Shown: positions 11,241-22,939, counted from the stretch's first letter. The stretch: DNA of 64,000 nt from Anthonomus grandis grandis (GCF_022605725.1 NC_065551.1:17732001-17796000); one strand, 5' to 3'. Notes: generated by a model from the letters alone, not told the origin. Made by a program: numbers and translations.

Positions 11241-12294
11241 ACTATGGCAAACTACCGTAAAAAATAAAGTATTTTAAATTGTAATAATCATACGAATTGC
11301 AAATGTTATCAAATTCCTCCTCTTTGATAACACAAACTTCTAGTGACAGTCAAGACACCAGCCCAAATTCATGAGACAGTACCACTTCAGCCACCAATGC
11401 AAATACAGTCATCTATGCAGAATCCACCATCTGTACAAACTCGACCGCCAATGCAACAACACATCTCTGTACAAGATGAATCGTCTACATTCTTCGGGGA
11501 AACTTCTACATACTATTCACAATTCGCAACTCAATTACCTCCCTCATAGACACGTTACTAATCTTGCCCATTTTTTTGTGAAGAGATATGTTTTTTAGTT
11601 TATTTTTTCTGTGTGTTTCCTTAGGACTATTTTGTTAACTAATTAAATCAATCATTTTTTTACCTTAGAAAAACAGTTAGCCTCTCTTGTGGACTGATGC
11701 TCTGCCGAAATTTAGTATTTTGTTTCGTCAAAGGAATGCGCAAAAGATCGAATAGTTCATTAAATTTTTATGAGGACATTCGATAGTACTTATAGAACTT
11801 CTGTTCATCTTGCTGGAGACGCCCGAAAAGTGTATGGAATTCGCCCGCATTCAATCTCGCACGAAATATGTCATGGACCCAATATTTTCGTTAATTTTTC
11901 TTTTTCTTTTTAAATTCATGGCATAAAGCAACTGCAAGAAATATAAAATAGTTCGATGAAGATAAAGACATCTTGACGACCAGAATAAAATAACAACAAC
12001 TGAAAATTCTGTGCTACGCTGCACTGTCTAAACTGTCTCATGCTGCTTAGGTGGGAATTGATGCCAGAAAACACTGCTTCGTGCTGCGCTGCTCTGCTCT
12101 GCGCCGCGCTGCTCGATGCTGCTTAAATGGGAATCGGTCTTTACTCTCTCGCTCTTGACTTTCTGACGACGCAAGCAATGGCGTCATACTATTTAATTTA
12201 ATAATTTGTACTTATTACTGTGTTTGGCAAATAAATGTTATTTTTAATTAACGTGAAATGCAAATAATGTGAACGCCACACACACTACAATATG

Positions 12295-13101
12295 ATACCC
12301 TTATTTCTAGAATACTATATTTAATAAGGCTTTGCAATACAATACCTATTTATTTATAACATTAGTGTTGTCAATATTTTTCACATAAATCATTTAGTGA
12401 ATTTATTTATAAGGTTTGCATTGCCTATTTTTTAATTTTATTTTATGCTTGTTTCATACCACTTCCTATGTTACTAAGATGAGACAGAGATATAAGGACC
12501 GAGAGAGCTGAGCACCCAGAATGGATTAGAATGAATGTTTTTGGGATATCTTGTTTTTTTTTTAAGAGTTTAGTTTTTATGTTATGTAGACATTGGTAGG
12601 ATGACTTAATATAAGTCAGACATTTAGGTAAACTGGTTTCTGTTTTATTTCTGACCCCACCCAACAACCCTCCGCAATATTGGTCTTTCAGTTGTCTTTT
12701 TTTTTTTATTATAGTTCCAAGTTATGTTGTTAGTATTATGAAAGACAACAAATATATACTATGTAAGTGATAATATGTTATACTATAATAAGTTGTTTTC
12801 GTTTTTAAAGAGTTTATTTTATTTTTTCTGTTATAGAATTTTAAATAAGTTTTTAAAACCTGTTAAATTTTTTTTCAGGAAACAGAAACAAGTACGTATT
12901 AGACAAAGATAATTCATAATGTCCTTAGTGTACTATAAGAAAATAGCACAAACATTTTCACAACCTTTGCTAATCTGTTTGGGTTGGGGTAGTTCAGTGC
13001 TAACAAAATACTTTTAAAAATTTTAGATTAATTTTAATTTATTTGTCTGTTTTAATAAATTCCAATAGAATATGTATAGAAGATCCAACAGATTATATAT
13101 A
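12295..13101. other. AT-rich sequence without recognisable gene
   Basis: No credible coding frame or element end was seen in this interval; poly-T runs lie at about 12547-12560 and 12697-12710. Confidence 0.4.
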
Positions 13102-13450
13102 TGTTGGAGGACTCTCTGAGGATTTGTCAGCCATAATCGAAACACACTGTCTTTGCACAAAACTTTATTAACTAAGTACCTACTATAAAGTCACAAACTA
13201 ACTGTCCACGAATAATAATTATTTCAAATAAACAAAATAGAGTTGTAAAAATACAGAAATAAAAAAAGGCTGGCTTATCGCTAAACGCGGTGATCTCGAC
13301 GGTAATGCCAAATCGTGACTGCCTCAGTCCCGTGTGTGCAAGGAGCAGCAGCACTTCCATCACTTCGGTACTTCCCCGAGAATACATTCGGCATTCTCCG
13401 CGATTCAACCCAAGCTTGAGAAGGCTTGACGTTTAGCAGCCACTACGACA
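13102..13450 (-). mobile_element. Solo LTR (probably gypsy-type)
   Basis: The segment starts TGTTGGAGGAC and ends CACTACGACA, giving TG...CA termini, and is flanked by TATATA on both sides (13096-13101 and 13451-13456). Read on the minus strand it has a GC-richer 5' half and, near its 3' end, GTTAATAAAGTTTTGTGCAA, a polyadenylation-type signal placed as in retroviral-type LTRs. No internal sequence is attached, so this is what recombination between two LTRs would leave. The flanking duplication is simple sequence, which weakens that one criterion. Confidence 0.68.
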
Positions 13451-13904
13451 TATATATTAGAAAAATTAATTAAAAAATATATTAAAGAAAAACATTGTTT
13501 TATTTCCATTTTTTAATTGGTGATATTACACTATTGTTAACTGTTTATTGCAGTACATTACTCATTTAGATATGTATGTAAAATAAAGTTGAAGAGTTTT
13601 ATTTTATCCTAATCACTAACTGATGCTAACACCTAACCAAAAAGGTCCTATTTTCTATCAGTAATCTTTTTGATTAGGCCTTTGCTCTAGATGTTGCGAT
13701 TAAATAATAAAATTATGAGATTTCTTACTAAATAAAATTGGAATTTTCCCGCCTTAATTTGGACACGCCTTTCCACCATTTTGATTGGTCCAATCAGGTA
13801 CGTCAAACTGTCAAGTTAGTAATAACAGTTTCCGTTACCAAGCGAGAGGACGCTAGCAGATTTGTCAGAAAAATCAGTTGGTGTACAACCACCACTTCTC
13901 TATA

Positions 13905-14060
13905 TTTGTGTTCTGTGAGTGTATCTTTGTTGTACAACGAATATAGTGCAGGTGAACCCGGGTTTCAGGAGATTGTCGCTTCTTTTTTATTTAAAAAATT
14001 TTATTTTAAAAATGACGTCCGGGCGTCATTTTAGGTCACAAAAAGTCTGTGAGCCTAATG
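13905..14060. repeat. GACGTC-rich dispersed repeat, copy C (partial, diverged)
   Basis: TTGTTGTACAACGAATATAG and a later segment with ATGACGTCCGGGCGTCAT match the 3' part of the copy at 20255-20760 (about 20608-20740). The first part of the repeat is not recognisable here. Confidence 0.45.
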
Positions 14061-16190
14061 CAACCTAAAAATGTCGTCGCTTAATGTCATTGAAATAATG
14101 TGTATTCCGCAGTAGAATTTAAAACCTATTTATTATAATTTTCTTTGGATCTTAGAATTTCTGGTTGCCCTGAAGCAGCTAATAAAGAAAAACACGTGCC
14201 GGCTTAATTTTATTATCTACTTAATGTGATAATTCAATATTTTTCTTAATTTTCTGGGATGCTAATCTAGACTGCATATTATACTTTTTGATTAATGAGA
14301 ATATTCATATTAGATTAGTATATTTTGGACTGGTTGGAATGAGTGATTATTTTAAAAACCCATTTATTAATCACTCACTTAACTACTCAAAAAGGCCAAT
14401 ATTCATAAATTTTTTTGTTAAACTAACTTGAACTCAAACTAATATTTTAATATTAATACCTTTACAGATAATATTTTCCTAAATTCTAATTGAATTGAAC
14501 CTTATTATTACCTTGAAGCTGAGTTCCTCATCTGATAAACATATTACTCAACTGATTTTCTCATACATTGAATCACCTTGTATATATAAAACTTATTCAG
14601 ATTTTCTACATTAAATTTAAAAATAAAACTAAGATTATCTGCCATAACCGAGATCGTGATACGTCGATAACGATTGTGTTGACAGAAATACCGTGTTGTT
14701 CAGTAAAAATTTAATAGCGCGCTCAGCTGTTGCAAAAATTATTATTCATCGATTTTTTTAACGCAAAACCCTCGATAATTTAAATACACTTATCACAAAA
14801 AAAAAAACGTAAATTACGAGATAATTTTCGGGAGTCGTAAATTTTTCGATTATCGGCCGACCGGGCGACACCCCGAGATTTTTCTGTAACAGCTCGCGAT
14901 CATTGAAGGCGATGAATAATAATTTACGACAAGTTTATGACCCTTAAATTCCTGAAAAGTATACTTGACAATGTTTATTAAATTGGTCAATTATTAAAGA
15001 AACTGAGGTTTCTCTTAAATAGTTATTAAGATTTTATTTTTACGTAAGTTCTGCAGAACGAAACAAACAGGCAAAAAATGTAAGCGATTTGTAAACAAGA
15101 AAGCGAAAAAAAAGCAACTATCGATAATTGTGACAAGGCAACCGGTATGCAAGCCATCACCGGTCACGATTTATGGCAAATAAAATCAGTACGAGGATAT
15201 GTAATGTTAATAAATCGACCTAAATTTGGTATATCATCTAGGGAATTAACTTTTTTAAATTGCAACTAAGTAAATCGTTATTTTATGTTTGTAGAAGTGT
15301 TGTCCAGGAAACTTGTTTGTGCGTATTTTTAGCAGTTTTGTTGTAAAATTGTTAAAATATTTTAATTTTTAGCAGTGCAGTTACGGAAAAAGTTCAGGAT
15401 ATACAATTGGGCTTTCAGCATTTTGTTGAGGCTGATTTTTGTAAGAATAGTCTAAATATGGTATTGAAGTTTTATTTAATTTCTTAGGATAACGTCTTAT
15501 GTAGAAAACATATTTTAGCCGTCATAAGTTTTTTTTTAAACATAAATATAATCGGTCTATATATTTTTTATTTTGTTTCGTTAAAGCGTAAAATGACGAC
15601 GCATAAAACCTTTCGTATAAATAACTTTATATGTAGAAAAGAGCTGTGTAATTTGATTTTAGGAAACGCATTTTTAAAATAGAAAATAATGGAAATAACC
15701 ATTTATAAATTGTATAAAAGAAACCCAATATGGGCAAACAAATATGCAAAATTTTTGAGTAAAAGATACAAAGTAGATTAAATAGCGATAAGGTTGCGCA
15801 ATTTGTAGCTTTTTGAAGCCTTAGATTACAATATTGACATTTTTTCATCGATATTTTATGATTGTGACTTAAAAGTAATGGTTCTGTTCTCCTTTAAATA
15901 TTTTTTAAATTTGTTGTCTTTGTTTAAGCGTGTGTATATACCAGATGTATTTAAAGTTGAGACATTTATTTAAACTGCTTGTATATAAAACTTGCATAAT
16001 AAAAGAGAGTGAAGCAATAAAAATCTGAAAAAACAAAAATGTTAATAAACACATTTTTTTAAATTATAGGCGAATGTCGTGTAAATACTTACTAGTTTTT
16101 AGTTACTAGTCTTGTCGTTTATAAAAATTTGTATTTTTAAATAGGAGAAAAAACACAAAGTCTCTCAGATAATAAAATGAATTCTTAAAA
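14061..16190. other. Long stretch without recognisable gene
   Basis: No transposon ends or convincing coding frames. A less AT-biased patch at about 14640-15190, with several CG-containing motifs, does not resemble the surrounding elements and may be old single-copy host sequence. Confidence 0.4.
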
Positions 16191-16195
16191 TAATT

Positions 16196-16230
16196 ACATG
16201 TTTCGCTCAAAGAGTTGAGCATCATCAGAC
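16196..16230 (-). ncRNA. Hammerhead ribozyme-like motif of a Penelope-like terminal repeat
   Basis: On the minus strand the order is CTGATGA, then a stem-loop TGCTCAACTCTTTGAGC, then GAAAC. This is the canonical hammerhead core (CUGANGA, stem II, GAAA) in the compact form known from Penelope-like terminal repeats. No reverse transcriptase fragment is attached, so it marks a degraded element end. Confidence 0.62.
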
Positions 16231-16625
16231 CTCAACGGCGGAAGAATAATAACACACACCTGTTACCAACCAGCTATATGATAATATTGTCAGTGTTATC
16301 ATTGTCATTATCATGTCTTTTAATAGAGCGCATTTCATTTCTCGGATTATTTTGTGCGGGAAAATAGCCCATGTAAACAAAAACAGTAGAAAATTGGGTA
16401 CACCATACACACTCGATAGGTAGTGTTATCGAGGGTGTATAGAAGTCAATATGACAAGAACAGTATTATCCTTATTATTATCAACGGGCACAAGCATTAC
16501 AACCTGAAGATCATCCTAAAAGAGTTGTATTTTGCCAGTGGCTTTTAGAACCCGTTAAGTTTATACTAATTGTCTTCAACACAATTTGCTACGATTATTA
16601 GAATATGTTTCTCTAAATGTGAGTA

Positions 16626-16705
16626 TGTTGCTCCTACACGATGGAGCTCCCCATAATTTTTGACGAATTCATGAACATCTAAATATAGATTTTATAATCA
16701 GATTT
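16626..16705 (+). pseudogene. Tiny mariner-type transposase fragment
   Basis: MLLLHDGAPHN followed by a stop and RIHEHLNID corresponds to the block around the second catalytic Asp (QQDGAPPHF...) of Tc1/mariner-type transposases. Only about 25 codons remain. Confidence 0.5.
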
Positions 16706-16712
16706 AACGCCT

Positions 16713-17240
16713 TGTTGAAGGTTTTGCTAATATTGCTGTCCTTTTGCATAGGATGACAGAACATAAATTAAGTTTTAAATGGAACACGGAGTGCGATCTT
16801 GCTTTTCGAAGGCTAAAACCTGCTTTATGTTCTAGTCTCATATTAGGATACCCACAACAAGAAAGAATATTGATTTTGGATCCAGGTGCGAGCAATATGG
16901 GTATTGGAGCTGTGCTATCAGAAGTCCAGAACGCCGAGTAATGAGTTATCGAGTATTTTAGCAGAGTATTGTCAAAGCCAGAAAGAAATTATTGCGTCAC
17001 GAGGAGAGAGTTTCTAGCTATTATCAAAACAGTAGACCATTTTCACAAATAACTGTATGGACAAAAGTTTCTGATTAGGATAGACCATGCAACCCTAAAA
17101 TGGTTGTTGTAGATAAAACAACTAGAAGGGCAAGTCGCAAGATGGTTAGAGAAGTTGCAGCATTACAGCTTCAACATTAAACATCGGTCGGGTAAAATTC
17201 ATAAAGACGTAGACGATTGATCCAGGAGACCTTGGCAGCC
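16713..17240 (+). pseudogene. Gypsy-type LTR retrotransposon pol fragment (RT end and RNase H)
   Basis: VEGFANIA and LLHRMTEHKLSFKWNTEC are typical of the connection region after reverse transcriptase in gypsy elements. Then come LILDPGASNMGIGAVLS (start of RNase H; the usual Asp-Ala-Ser here reads Pro-Gly-Ala-Ser) and, in other frames, REFLAI, HFHK, RIDHATLKWL and WLEKLQHYSFNIKHRSGK. Frameshifts lie near 16938 and 17050 and a stop replaces one residue near 17113. No LTRs are attached. Confidence 0.75.
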
Positions 17241-17418
17241 ACAATGCAAACATTCCCACATAGCAAATATATCTTATACAATGTAAATGCTATGTATATT
17301 CATAATATCCTGAGGACAAAGCCATTACATTTTTAATGCTATATTTATTTTATGGATATGAAATAAATATACATTTGTCACACACTAGGTAATACATAGA
17401 ATATACTATTAGTATATA

Positions 17419-18016
17419 CCGGGTGTACAACTAAGAGAGGTCGTCGGCCATATCTCAGTAACTAGTCATCGCACAGAGTAGAGAAAAAAATATTTCTTAT
17501 AAAAGTGATAAAGATCAATTGCTGGAAATTAATTTCAAGTTCGTACGAAGACCGGTCGGGGGCGTAATACAACATTGAAAAAGAAAAAATGGCTTTTATT
17601 AAAAATATTAAAAGTGGACGCTACAGATAAATAATGCGAACTTAAAGTATGAAAAATTTGAAACATTTTTTATTTTGAACTTTTTTTTTTGATCTGTCAA
17701 ATAAAGGGTGGGGGAAAGGTTGAATATTAGTCTCTAAAATTGTTGATAATTTTCAATTGGCTTAACCGATTTTAACAAGCTTGCTTTTGTTTTAATGGAT
17801 AATTATTAGGCTTAAGTAGAGGGCGGTTTGTATTAAATTGAACTATTTCGGCGTTTTTTTGGAAAATATTAAATAGAATGATATTCTTTTTTTTAATTAG
17901 ACTAAAAAAAAAACATAAAAACTGGAGCAAACCGCAAGTCGATATCTTATTTTATTCCGAAATTATTAATTAAAATGTTTTTAAACAATGAAACTCGCCA
18001 CCGCTCTGGCATTACT
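17419..18016. repeat. Left TIR of the 17.4-20.0 kb element
   Basis: About 600 bp matching the reverse complement of 19372-20016. The inner limit is where ACTCGCCACCGCTCTGG is followed by diverging sequence. Confidence 0.85.
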
Positions 18017-18090
18017 ATCCTTCACGGGAGGTGTGCAGCTCAAAAACTCCAGACTGTAATTTTTTGTAATAAATAAATTGTTTTATATTT

Positions 18091-19203
18091 TTAATGTCGT
18101 CCTAAATACTCAAACTGTTTTCCATCATTTTCAATACACAGTCGAAGTCGTTGTGTCGTAGATAGAACCGCTGTCTCAATTTCTGCTTTGGGTAAGGAAT
18201 TTAAAGCATTAGGTATTCGATTTTGCATGTCGTCCTGTGTTGTGGGTTGAGTGCCAAAAACTAAATCTTTAATCCTTCCCCATAGATAGAAATCTAAGAC
18301 AGTCAGATCTGGAGATCGCGCAGGCCAAGGAAATATATTTCCTCTTCCTATCCACAAATGATACTGCCTGCTTAAATACTGTCGAACTTGAACTGCAAAA
18401 TGTGCAGGGCAACCATCATGTTGGAAAATCATTTGCCTTCTCGTTTCCAAATCAACATCTTCAAGTAACAAAGGAAGATCGTTTTGCATAAATTTAAATA
18501 TACATTACCAGAAAGTGTTTCATTGAAAAAGAAAGGACCAATAATTTTTCCGCCAATAATACCGCACCACACATTTACAGTCCACCTGCCTTGGTGTTGA
18601 ACCTCACGGATCCAACGGGGATTTCTTTCTGCCCAATAATGCATATTATGCTTTATTGGGCAAGTTTACTCCACCATCGTTGCTGAATGATGCCTCGTCC
18701 GTCCATAATATTTTCGAAATGAATCCAGGATCTTCCTTAACCATATTCAACAGCTAATAACGGAAATCGAGTCTATTATCGTAGTCTCTTTCGAGAAGCG
18801 CCTGGTGCAGTACTACGTGATATGGATGAAGTGTAAGTAAAAAACAATAAATATATGATATTAGAATGCTTAATATCATTGTAACAAATAAAAATAGGTA
18901 CCTGTGCTCTTTCAGTATATTTTCTACTGTTCCGTGGGATATTCCCAAGTCCCCAGAAATTTTTCGGATGCTTACATGAGGATTTATGTGAATATAGGCC
19001 AAAACATTAATAACGTTTGCCTCTATGCGCCCTCGCCTTCGTCTTCGGTGAATATTGCCGTGAATACTACCAGTATCTCTAAGCCTTCTAGCTAATCCGG
19101 TAAAAACTCTATGATTATAGTGTCTTCGGTTAGGATATCTTTGGGCATATATATGGGCTGCAATGCGTGCATTTTGCATCAACTCAAAATACACTGCTAG
19201 CAT
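18091..19203 (-). pseudogene. Tc1/mariner-type transposase (DD40-41D), broken
   Basis: The N-terminal part (19203-18754) has a helix-turn-helix with ISGDLGISHGTVENILKEH. After it, a 69-nt in-frame segment beginning GTACC separates KEHRY from HPYHVVLHQ, where related proteins are contiguous; it may be a short intron whose acceptor is lost. The middle is broken by stops and frameshifts (WTDEASFSNDG near 18670, first Asp; VQHQGRWTVNVWCGI near 18600). The C-terminus (18489-18091) has MIFQHDGCPAHF (second Asp) and WPARSPDLTVLDFYLWG (third Asp), 40 residues apart, and ends with a clean stop. No fully active enzyme can be made. Confidence 0.85.
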
Positions 19204-19371
19204 ATTAAAAGCTACGTCGTTTGGAATTCAAATCTAGGTATTTTTGCAAATTTAAATATTATCAAAATCTGTCTTTGACGTTACATTTGACACTGACCAT
19301 AAACATCATGGCCCCGAGTATATTTGTAATTTTTTATTTATTTGCAAAGCCTACTACTAACCTGTGACGGC

Positions 19372-20016
19372 GTAATCCCAGAGCGGTGGCGAGTTTCATT
19401 GTTTAAAAATATTTTAATTAATAATTTTGGAATAAAATAAGATATCGACTTGCGGTTTGCTCCAGTTTTTATGTTTTTTTATGCTCTTTTAGTCTAATTA
19501 AAAAAAAGAATATCATTGTATTTAATATTTTCCAGAAAAACGCCTAAATAGTTCAATTTAATACAAACCGCCCTCTAGTGTTCAGAAAAATAACTATGTT
19601 GGCTAAATAATTATACCGCATAAAAGCCTAGTAATTATCCTTTAAAACAAAAGCAAGCTTGTTAAAATCGGTTAAGCCAATCGAAAATTATCAACAATTT
19701 TATAGACTAATATTCAACCTTTCCCCCACCCTTTATTTGACAGATCAGAAAAAAAAGTTCAAAATAAAAAATGTTTCAAATTTTTCATACTTTAAGTTCG
19801 CATTATTTAACTGTAGCATCCACTTTTAATATTTTCAATAAAACCCATTTTTTCTTTTTCAATGTTGTATTACGCCCCCTACCGGTCTTCGTACGAACTT
19901 GAAATTAGTTTCCAGCAATTAATCTTCGTTACTTTTATCAGAAATATTTTTCCCTACTCTGTGCGATGACTAGTTACTGAGATATGACCGGCGACCTCTC
20001 TTAGTTGTACACCCGG
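19372..20016. repeat. Right TIR of the 17.4-20.0 kb element
   Basis: Reverse complement of the left arm with one extra segment of about 45 bp (about 19580-19628) and scattered substitutions. Confidence 0.85.
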
Positions 20017-20254
20017 TACAGTGTATATCTTGAATATACTAGATAATTAAACTATATCTAAGGGTTATATCCTACGGATGTCTTATAAACATCTATTATA
20101 TTCTATGTATCTGTTACATGTATCTTTACAGAATATACAAATAATTTTTTACTATTTTAGGAGATATAATAAATATTCCTAAGGTATATAGGTGATCTGA
20201 TATCCATGAAACATTTTCTGGATATACCATATATGCATAATTTCCTAGCTAACA

Positions 20255-20760
20255 AAATAACGTCTTGAATACCTCGGTTATCGTAGTTTCTGATCTATAT
20301 AACGAGTCATTTTGACTTCCTTACTACCTTAAAGTGACGTACAAATGTCACATCCAAAATGACGTCCCAAATGAAGGCTAAAAGACGTCTTAAACGGAAT
20401 TGAAAAATACTTCTGGGAGACATCAAATATTTACATAAGACCAGTTGTGAAGACTATTTTAGGTCATTTAAAATGACCTTTGAGGACTTGAATATTAAGT
20501 AAAAACATTTTTACTTAAATGTACAACCAATTCCATATCTTATTTTAGTCATCTGATAGTTTATTTAAAGTTAATGGGCTTTGGTTTAAAAACAAGCCCC
20601 TTTAGTATGTATTTGTTGTACAGCAAATATGGTGCATGTGATCCCCGATTTAATTCTCGACATTGTCTGTGCTTTTTTATTTTGCTTTAAAATTTTGATT
20701 TTTTTTGAGCAGCCAGGATGACATAAAGACGTCATCCTGGTTTTTGAAGCGTGTTTTTCT
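20255..20760. repeat. GACGTC-rich dispersed repeat, copy B (longest)
   Basis: This is the most continuous copy of the repeat seen at 120-1460 and 13905-14060. It contains ATGACGTCCC, AAAGACGTCTTAAACGG and AAAGACGTCATCC, and has no coding frame. Its ends are not sharply defined. Confidence 0.6.
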
Positions 20761-20859
20761 TGAAATTCAATTATGAACTTTCACAATAATCATATCTAGG
20801 CTGAAGAAAATCCCCATGCGGTTACAGAAGTTAATTTTCAGCAACAGTCTTCCGTAAAT

Positions 20860-21340
20860 GTTTAAGTTGGTATTGTATAGATGATTATCTTATTGAACCT
20901 CATTTTTTACCCCCGAGATTAAATGGTCAAGAATATCGTAATTTTTTGGAATTTATTTTACCTGGACTATGTCCCGCTGGAAGTAAGAAGAGCAATGTGG
21001 CTCATGCATGATAAGGCTCCACCTCACTTGAGCATAGTATCTTGCCAATTATTGAATGCAACTGTTGGAGAAAACTGGATCGGGCGAGCAGGTCCACGGT
21101 CATGATCCAGATCACCGGATTTAAATCCGTTCGATCTTTTTCTTTGGGGGTATCTAAAATCCCTCATTTACAAAACTCCAGTTAACACTAAAAAAGAATT
21201 AACCCAACGGATATGGGATTCATGTGATCAGATAAGACTTACTCCGAGAATATTTCAACGAGTTCGGCAATCAATGTTAAGACGAGCTAATGTTTGCATT
21301 GAGGTTGAAGCAGGGTATTTTCAGAAGATATTATAAGTCT
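20860..21340 (+). pseudogene. Tc1/mariner-type transposase C-terminal fragment
   Basis: Readable blocks are DDYLIEPHFLPPRLNGQEY, then after a frameshift MWLMHDKAPPHLS (second Asp block) and NWIGRAGP, then a stop near 21103, then SRSPDLNPFDLFLWGYLK (third Asp block). The reading ends with a stop after YFQKIL near 21337. The second-to-third Asp spacing is about 40 residues, as in the elements at 17.4 and 59.3 kb, but the sequence is a separate family. I found no TIRs. Confidence 0.8.
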
Positions 21341-22930
21341 GGTGTTATTTATTGTTAATTTTTTTTTATTTAAATAAAAGGTTAAGGGGAGATCTTTAAA
21401 ATTTTTTAAATTTAAACAAAATTGACTAAAAGCTTATTAAGATATAGACCATGCATCTTGAAAATGAAGCATTTCTGGACCTACGTTTATGTGAACTTTT
21501 CATCTTAAAATTACTCATAGAATCATCTCCTGGAGTTTGGACACATACTTAAATAACACTGATCTGATTCGATATTAAGTTTAGAGTTGTGATTTGGGTA
21601 CGCTAAATAATCAATAAGTGATTAGACATCGTTAGTGATTGTAACCGAAGTTGTAAATAAAATTTTGTGTTCAAGTGTGCTTATTTATTGAACCCATGAG
21701 AAATCCGTAACAATACATAAAAATCTTTTATGTATGTACTTGAATCTTAACCTAAATGATACCAAAAATAAGTGTGCCATTTCGATCTATTATTAAAGCA
21801 TGATTGAGCATTACGTATATTATTGGATTTTTTTTGTGTTCGTCGTAATTCTTACTTCCTGCGTTCTATAAATCCCATAGGCTCGGCCGCAAAATGCTTA
21901 CCTTAAATGTGCAAAATTGTCATTTATGGACGTTAAAAAGCCTGCTGCATCGGCTCTATACGTATATAAGTACTTTTAAATGTACGTGGAATTATTTATT
22001 TCTGTTACGTGGAATGTGATCATTGGCGTACAAGACAGTGACGATGCCGACACAAATTACCAAGTGTCATCGTTTTATTGGCATTTTGCGGCGACGATAT
22101 AAATCGATATTGGAATTATTCACATTATGGTGCCTGAAAAGATTTTCTTTTAAAAATAAATAGCATTCCTTTATCGTTGAGAAGAAGTTGAACTCTAAAG
22201 ACAGAAGATTCTGGTTTATATGCGTGGCTTACGCGTGTATACTCTTGCCGCCACACTACAAACATATTATGGGATTTATAAGGTGCTAATGCAATCAATT
22301 TATAACATGGCATATAAAGGAAAGCGGAGAAGACACGTACTTATAACAGAAATAAATCTAAAGCGGTTCCCACATAAATATCGGTATTTATCGATCTCCG
22401 CAAAGCTTGTTTGCTAATGCCGAAGTCCGAGATATTATGCATATCGTTAGGCGTCGGGAATGTCCTCAGATTTATACCGGTAATTTCTCTATCTAGGAAG
22501 TGACTAGCAGAATACGCGGCTTAAAATCATGTCGGAGATCCCGTGTGATTTTAATTAAAACGCGAATAAAAATTAATGGCTACCAAATACGCCGGTAATT
22601 ACCCAAGGGAAATCGAGTAACACTTTTTTTTCTGTCTAAGTGTACATGAGTGCAAGTACAGCAACCTTTTGAAATATGTGTTTTGAGGTTTCCTGAAAAT
22701 TATGAACCATTTTTGCTGTCACTATCATATAATATGATGATAGTCTTTATTTAGCATGAAATTGCTAAAAAGGTACTACAAAATAAACGAAAAGAATTAA
22801 CAACAAAAACAAGCCATAAAACTTACAAACTGAAAGAGACTAAGCAGTAGGATTAAAACTATTAAAATATATAATAATAATTAAAATAAGACTAAGGCTA
22901 AGGACTACACGTAGATTGTAAAAGTACACA
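21341..22930. other. Non-coding sequence, possible LTR remnant and single-copy patch
   Basis: At 21560-21715 a segment with AAATAAAATTTTGTGTTCAA and an ending CCGTAACA looks like the 3' part of an LTR, but no matching start was found. The patch at about 21960-22130 is less AT-rich and unlike the surrounding elements. No gene is supported. Confidence 0.35.
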
Positions 22931-22939
22931 AATAAAATC

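Larger units (their letters stand above)
10269..11549 (+). pseudogene. Harbinger 2 MADF-like protein remnants
   Basis: An exon-1-like start (MDGEKIDKLIVLVAEFSEL) at 10269 is followed after a stop by DMAHKSYSNQHRREII, in keeping with the start of a MADF domain. The middle is lost. A Pro/Gln-rich tail with repeated PPMQ/QPPMQ units and a stop at 11547-11549 is probably the C-terminus. The order, plus-strand orientation and the opposite-strand transposase between the two pieces match Harbinger 1. Confidence 0.5.
9958..12140 (-). mobile_element. PIF/Harbinger DNA transposon 2, decayed
   Basis: The left end starts AGGCCAATTCCCATCTAAGC and the right end in reverse complement AGACCGATTCCCATTTAAGC. 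The inverted repeats continue through a GCGGCGC-rich part to about 45 bp. TTA duplications lie at 9955-9957 and 12141-12143. The inverted repeats differ from those of Harbinger 1, so this is another family, yet it sits at the exactly corresponding TTA of the other LTR and in the same orientation. Both genes are present as remnants. Confidence 0.9.
4346..12289 (+). mobile_element. BEL/Pao LTR retrotransposon, pol-deleted, with a Harbinger in each LTR
   Basis: The outer ends are TG...CA and are flanked by the 5-bp duplication ATATG (4341-4345 and 12290-12294). The two LTRs, after removal of one insertion each, align over their whole length and share the start GTCGACAGTTATTTTTGTAA and the end CACACTACA. 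The internal part (7510-9840) has a gag-like pseudogene, a few codons of the pol C-terminus and a purine tract before the 3' LTR. Nearly all of pol is missing, so the element could only have moved in trans, or the deletion came after insertion. LTR divergence is modest. Confidence 0.9.
9841..12289 (+). repeat. 3' LTR of the BEL/Pao element, interrupted
   Basis: LTR sequence is at 9841-9957 and 12141-12289; the interval is Harbinger element 2. It ends in CA before the duplication ATATG. Compared with the 5' LTR it differs by scattered substitutions and small indels. Confidence 0.88.
17419..20016 (-). mobile_element. Tc1/mariner-superfamily transposon with very long TIRs
   Basis: The ends read CCGGGTGTACAACTAAGAGA, inverted at the right, with TA duplications at 17417-17418 and 20017-20018. 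The inverted repeats run from 17419 to about 18016 and from about 19372 to 20016. The right arm is longer because of an extra segment of about 45 bp near 19585. A broken transposase occupies the middle on the minus strand. Confidence 0.92.

Noticed and set aside
13738..14034. Frame of 98 codons as a host gene
   Set aside because: Starts from a non-ATG codon and runs into the GACGTC repeat; no recognisable motif.
21560..21715. Second solo LTR
   Set aside because: The 3'-like end is suggestive, but I found no matching 5' end or flanking duplication.
22125..22417. Overlapping frames on both strands
   Set aside because: Short, no motifs, and mutually antisense; treated as chance.
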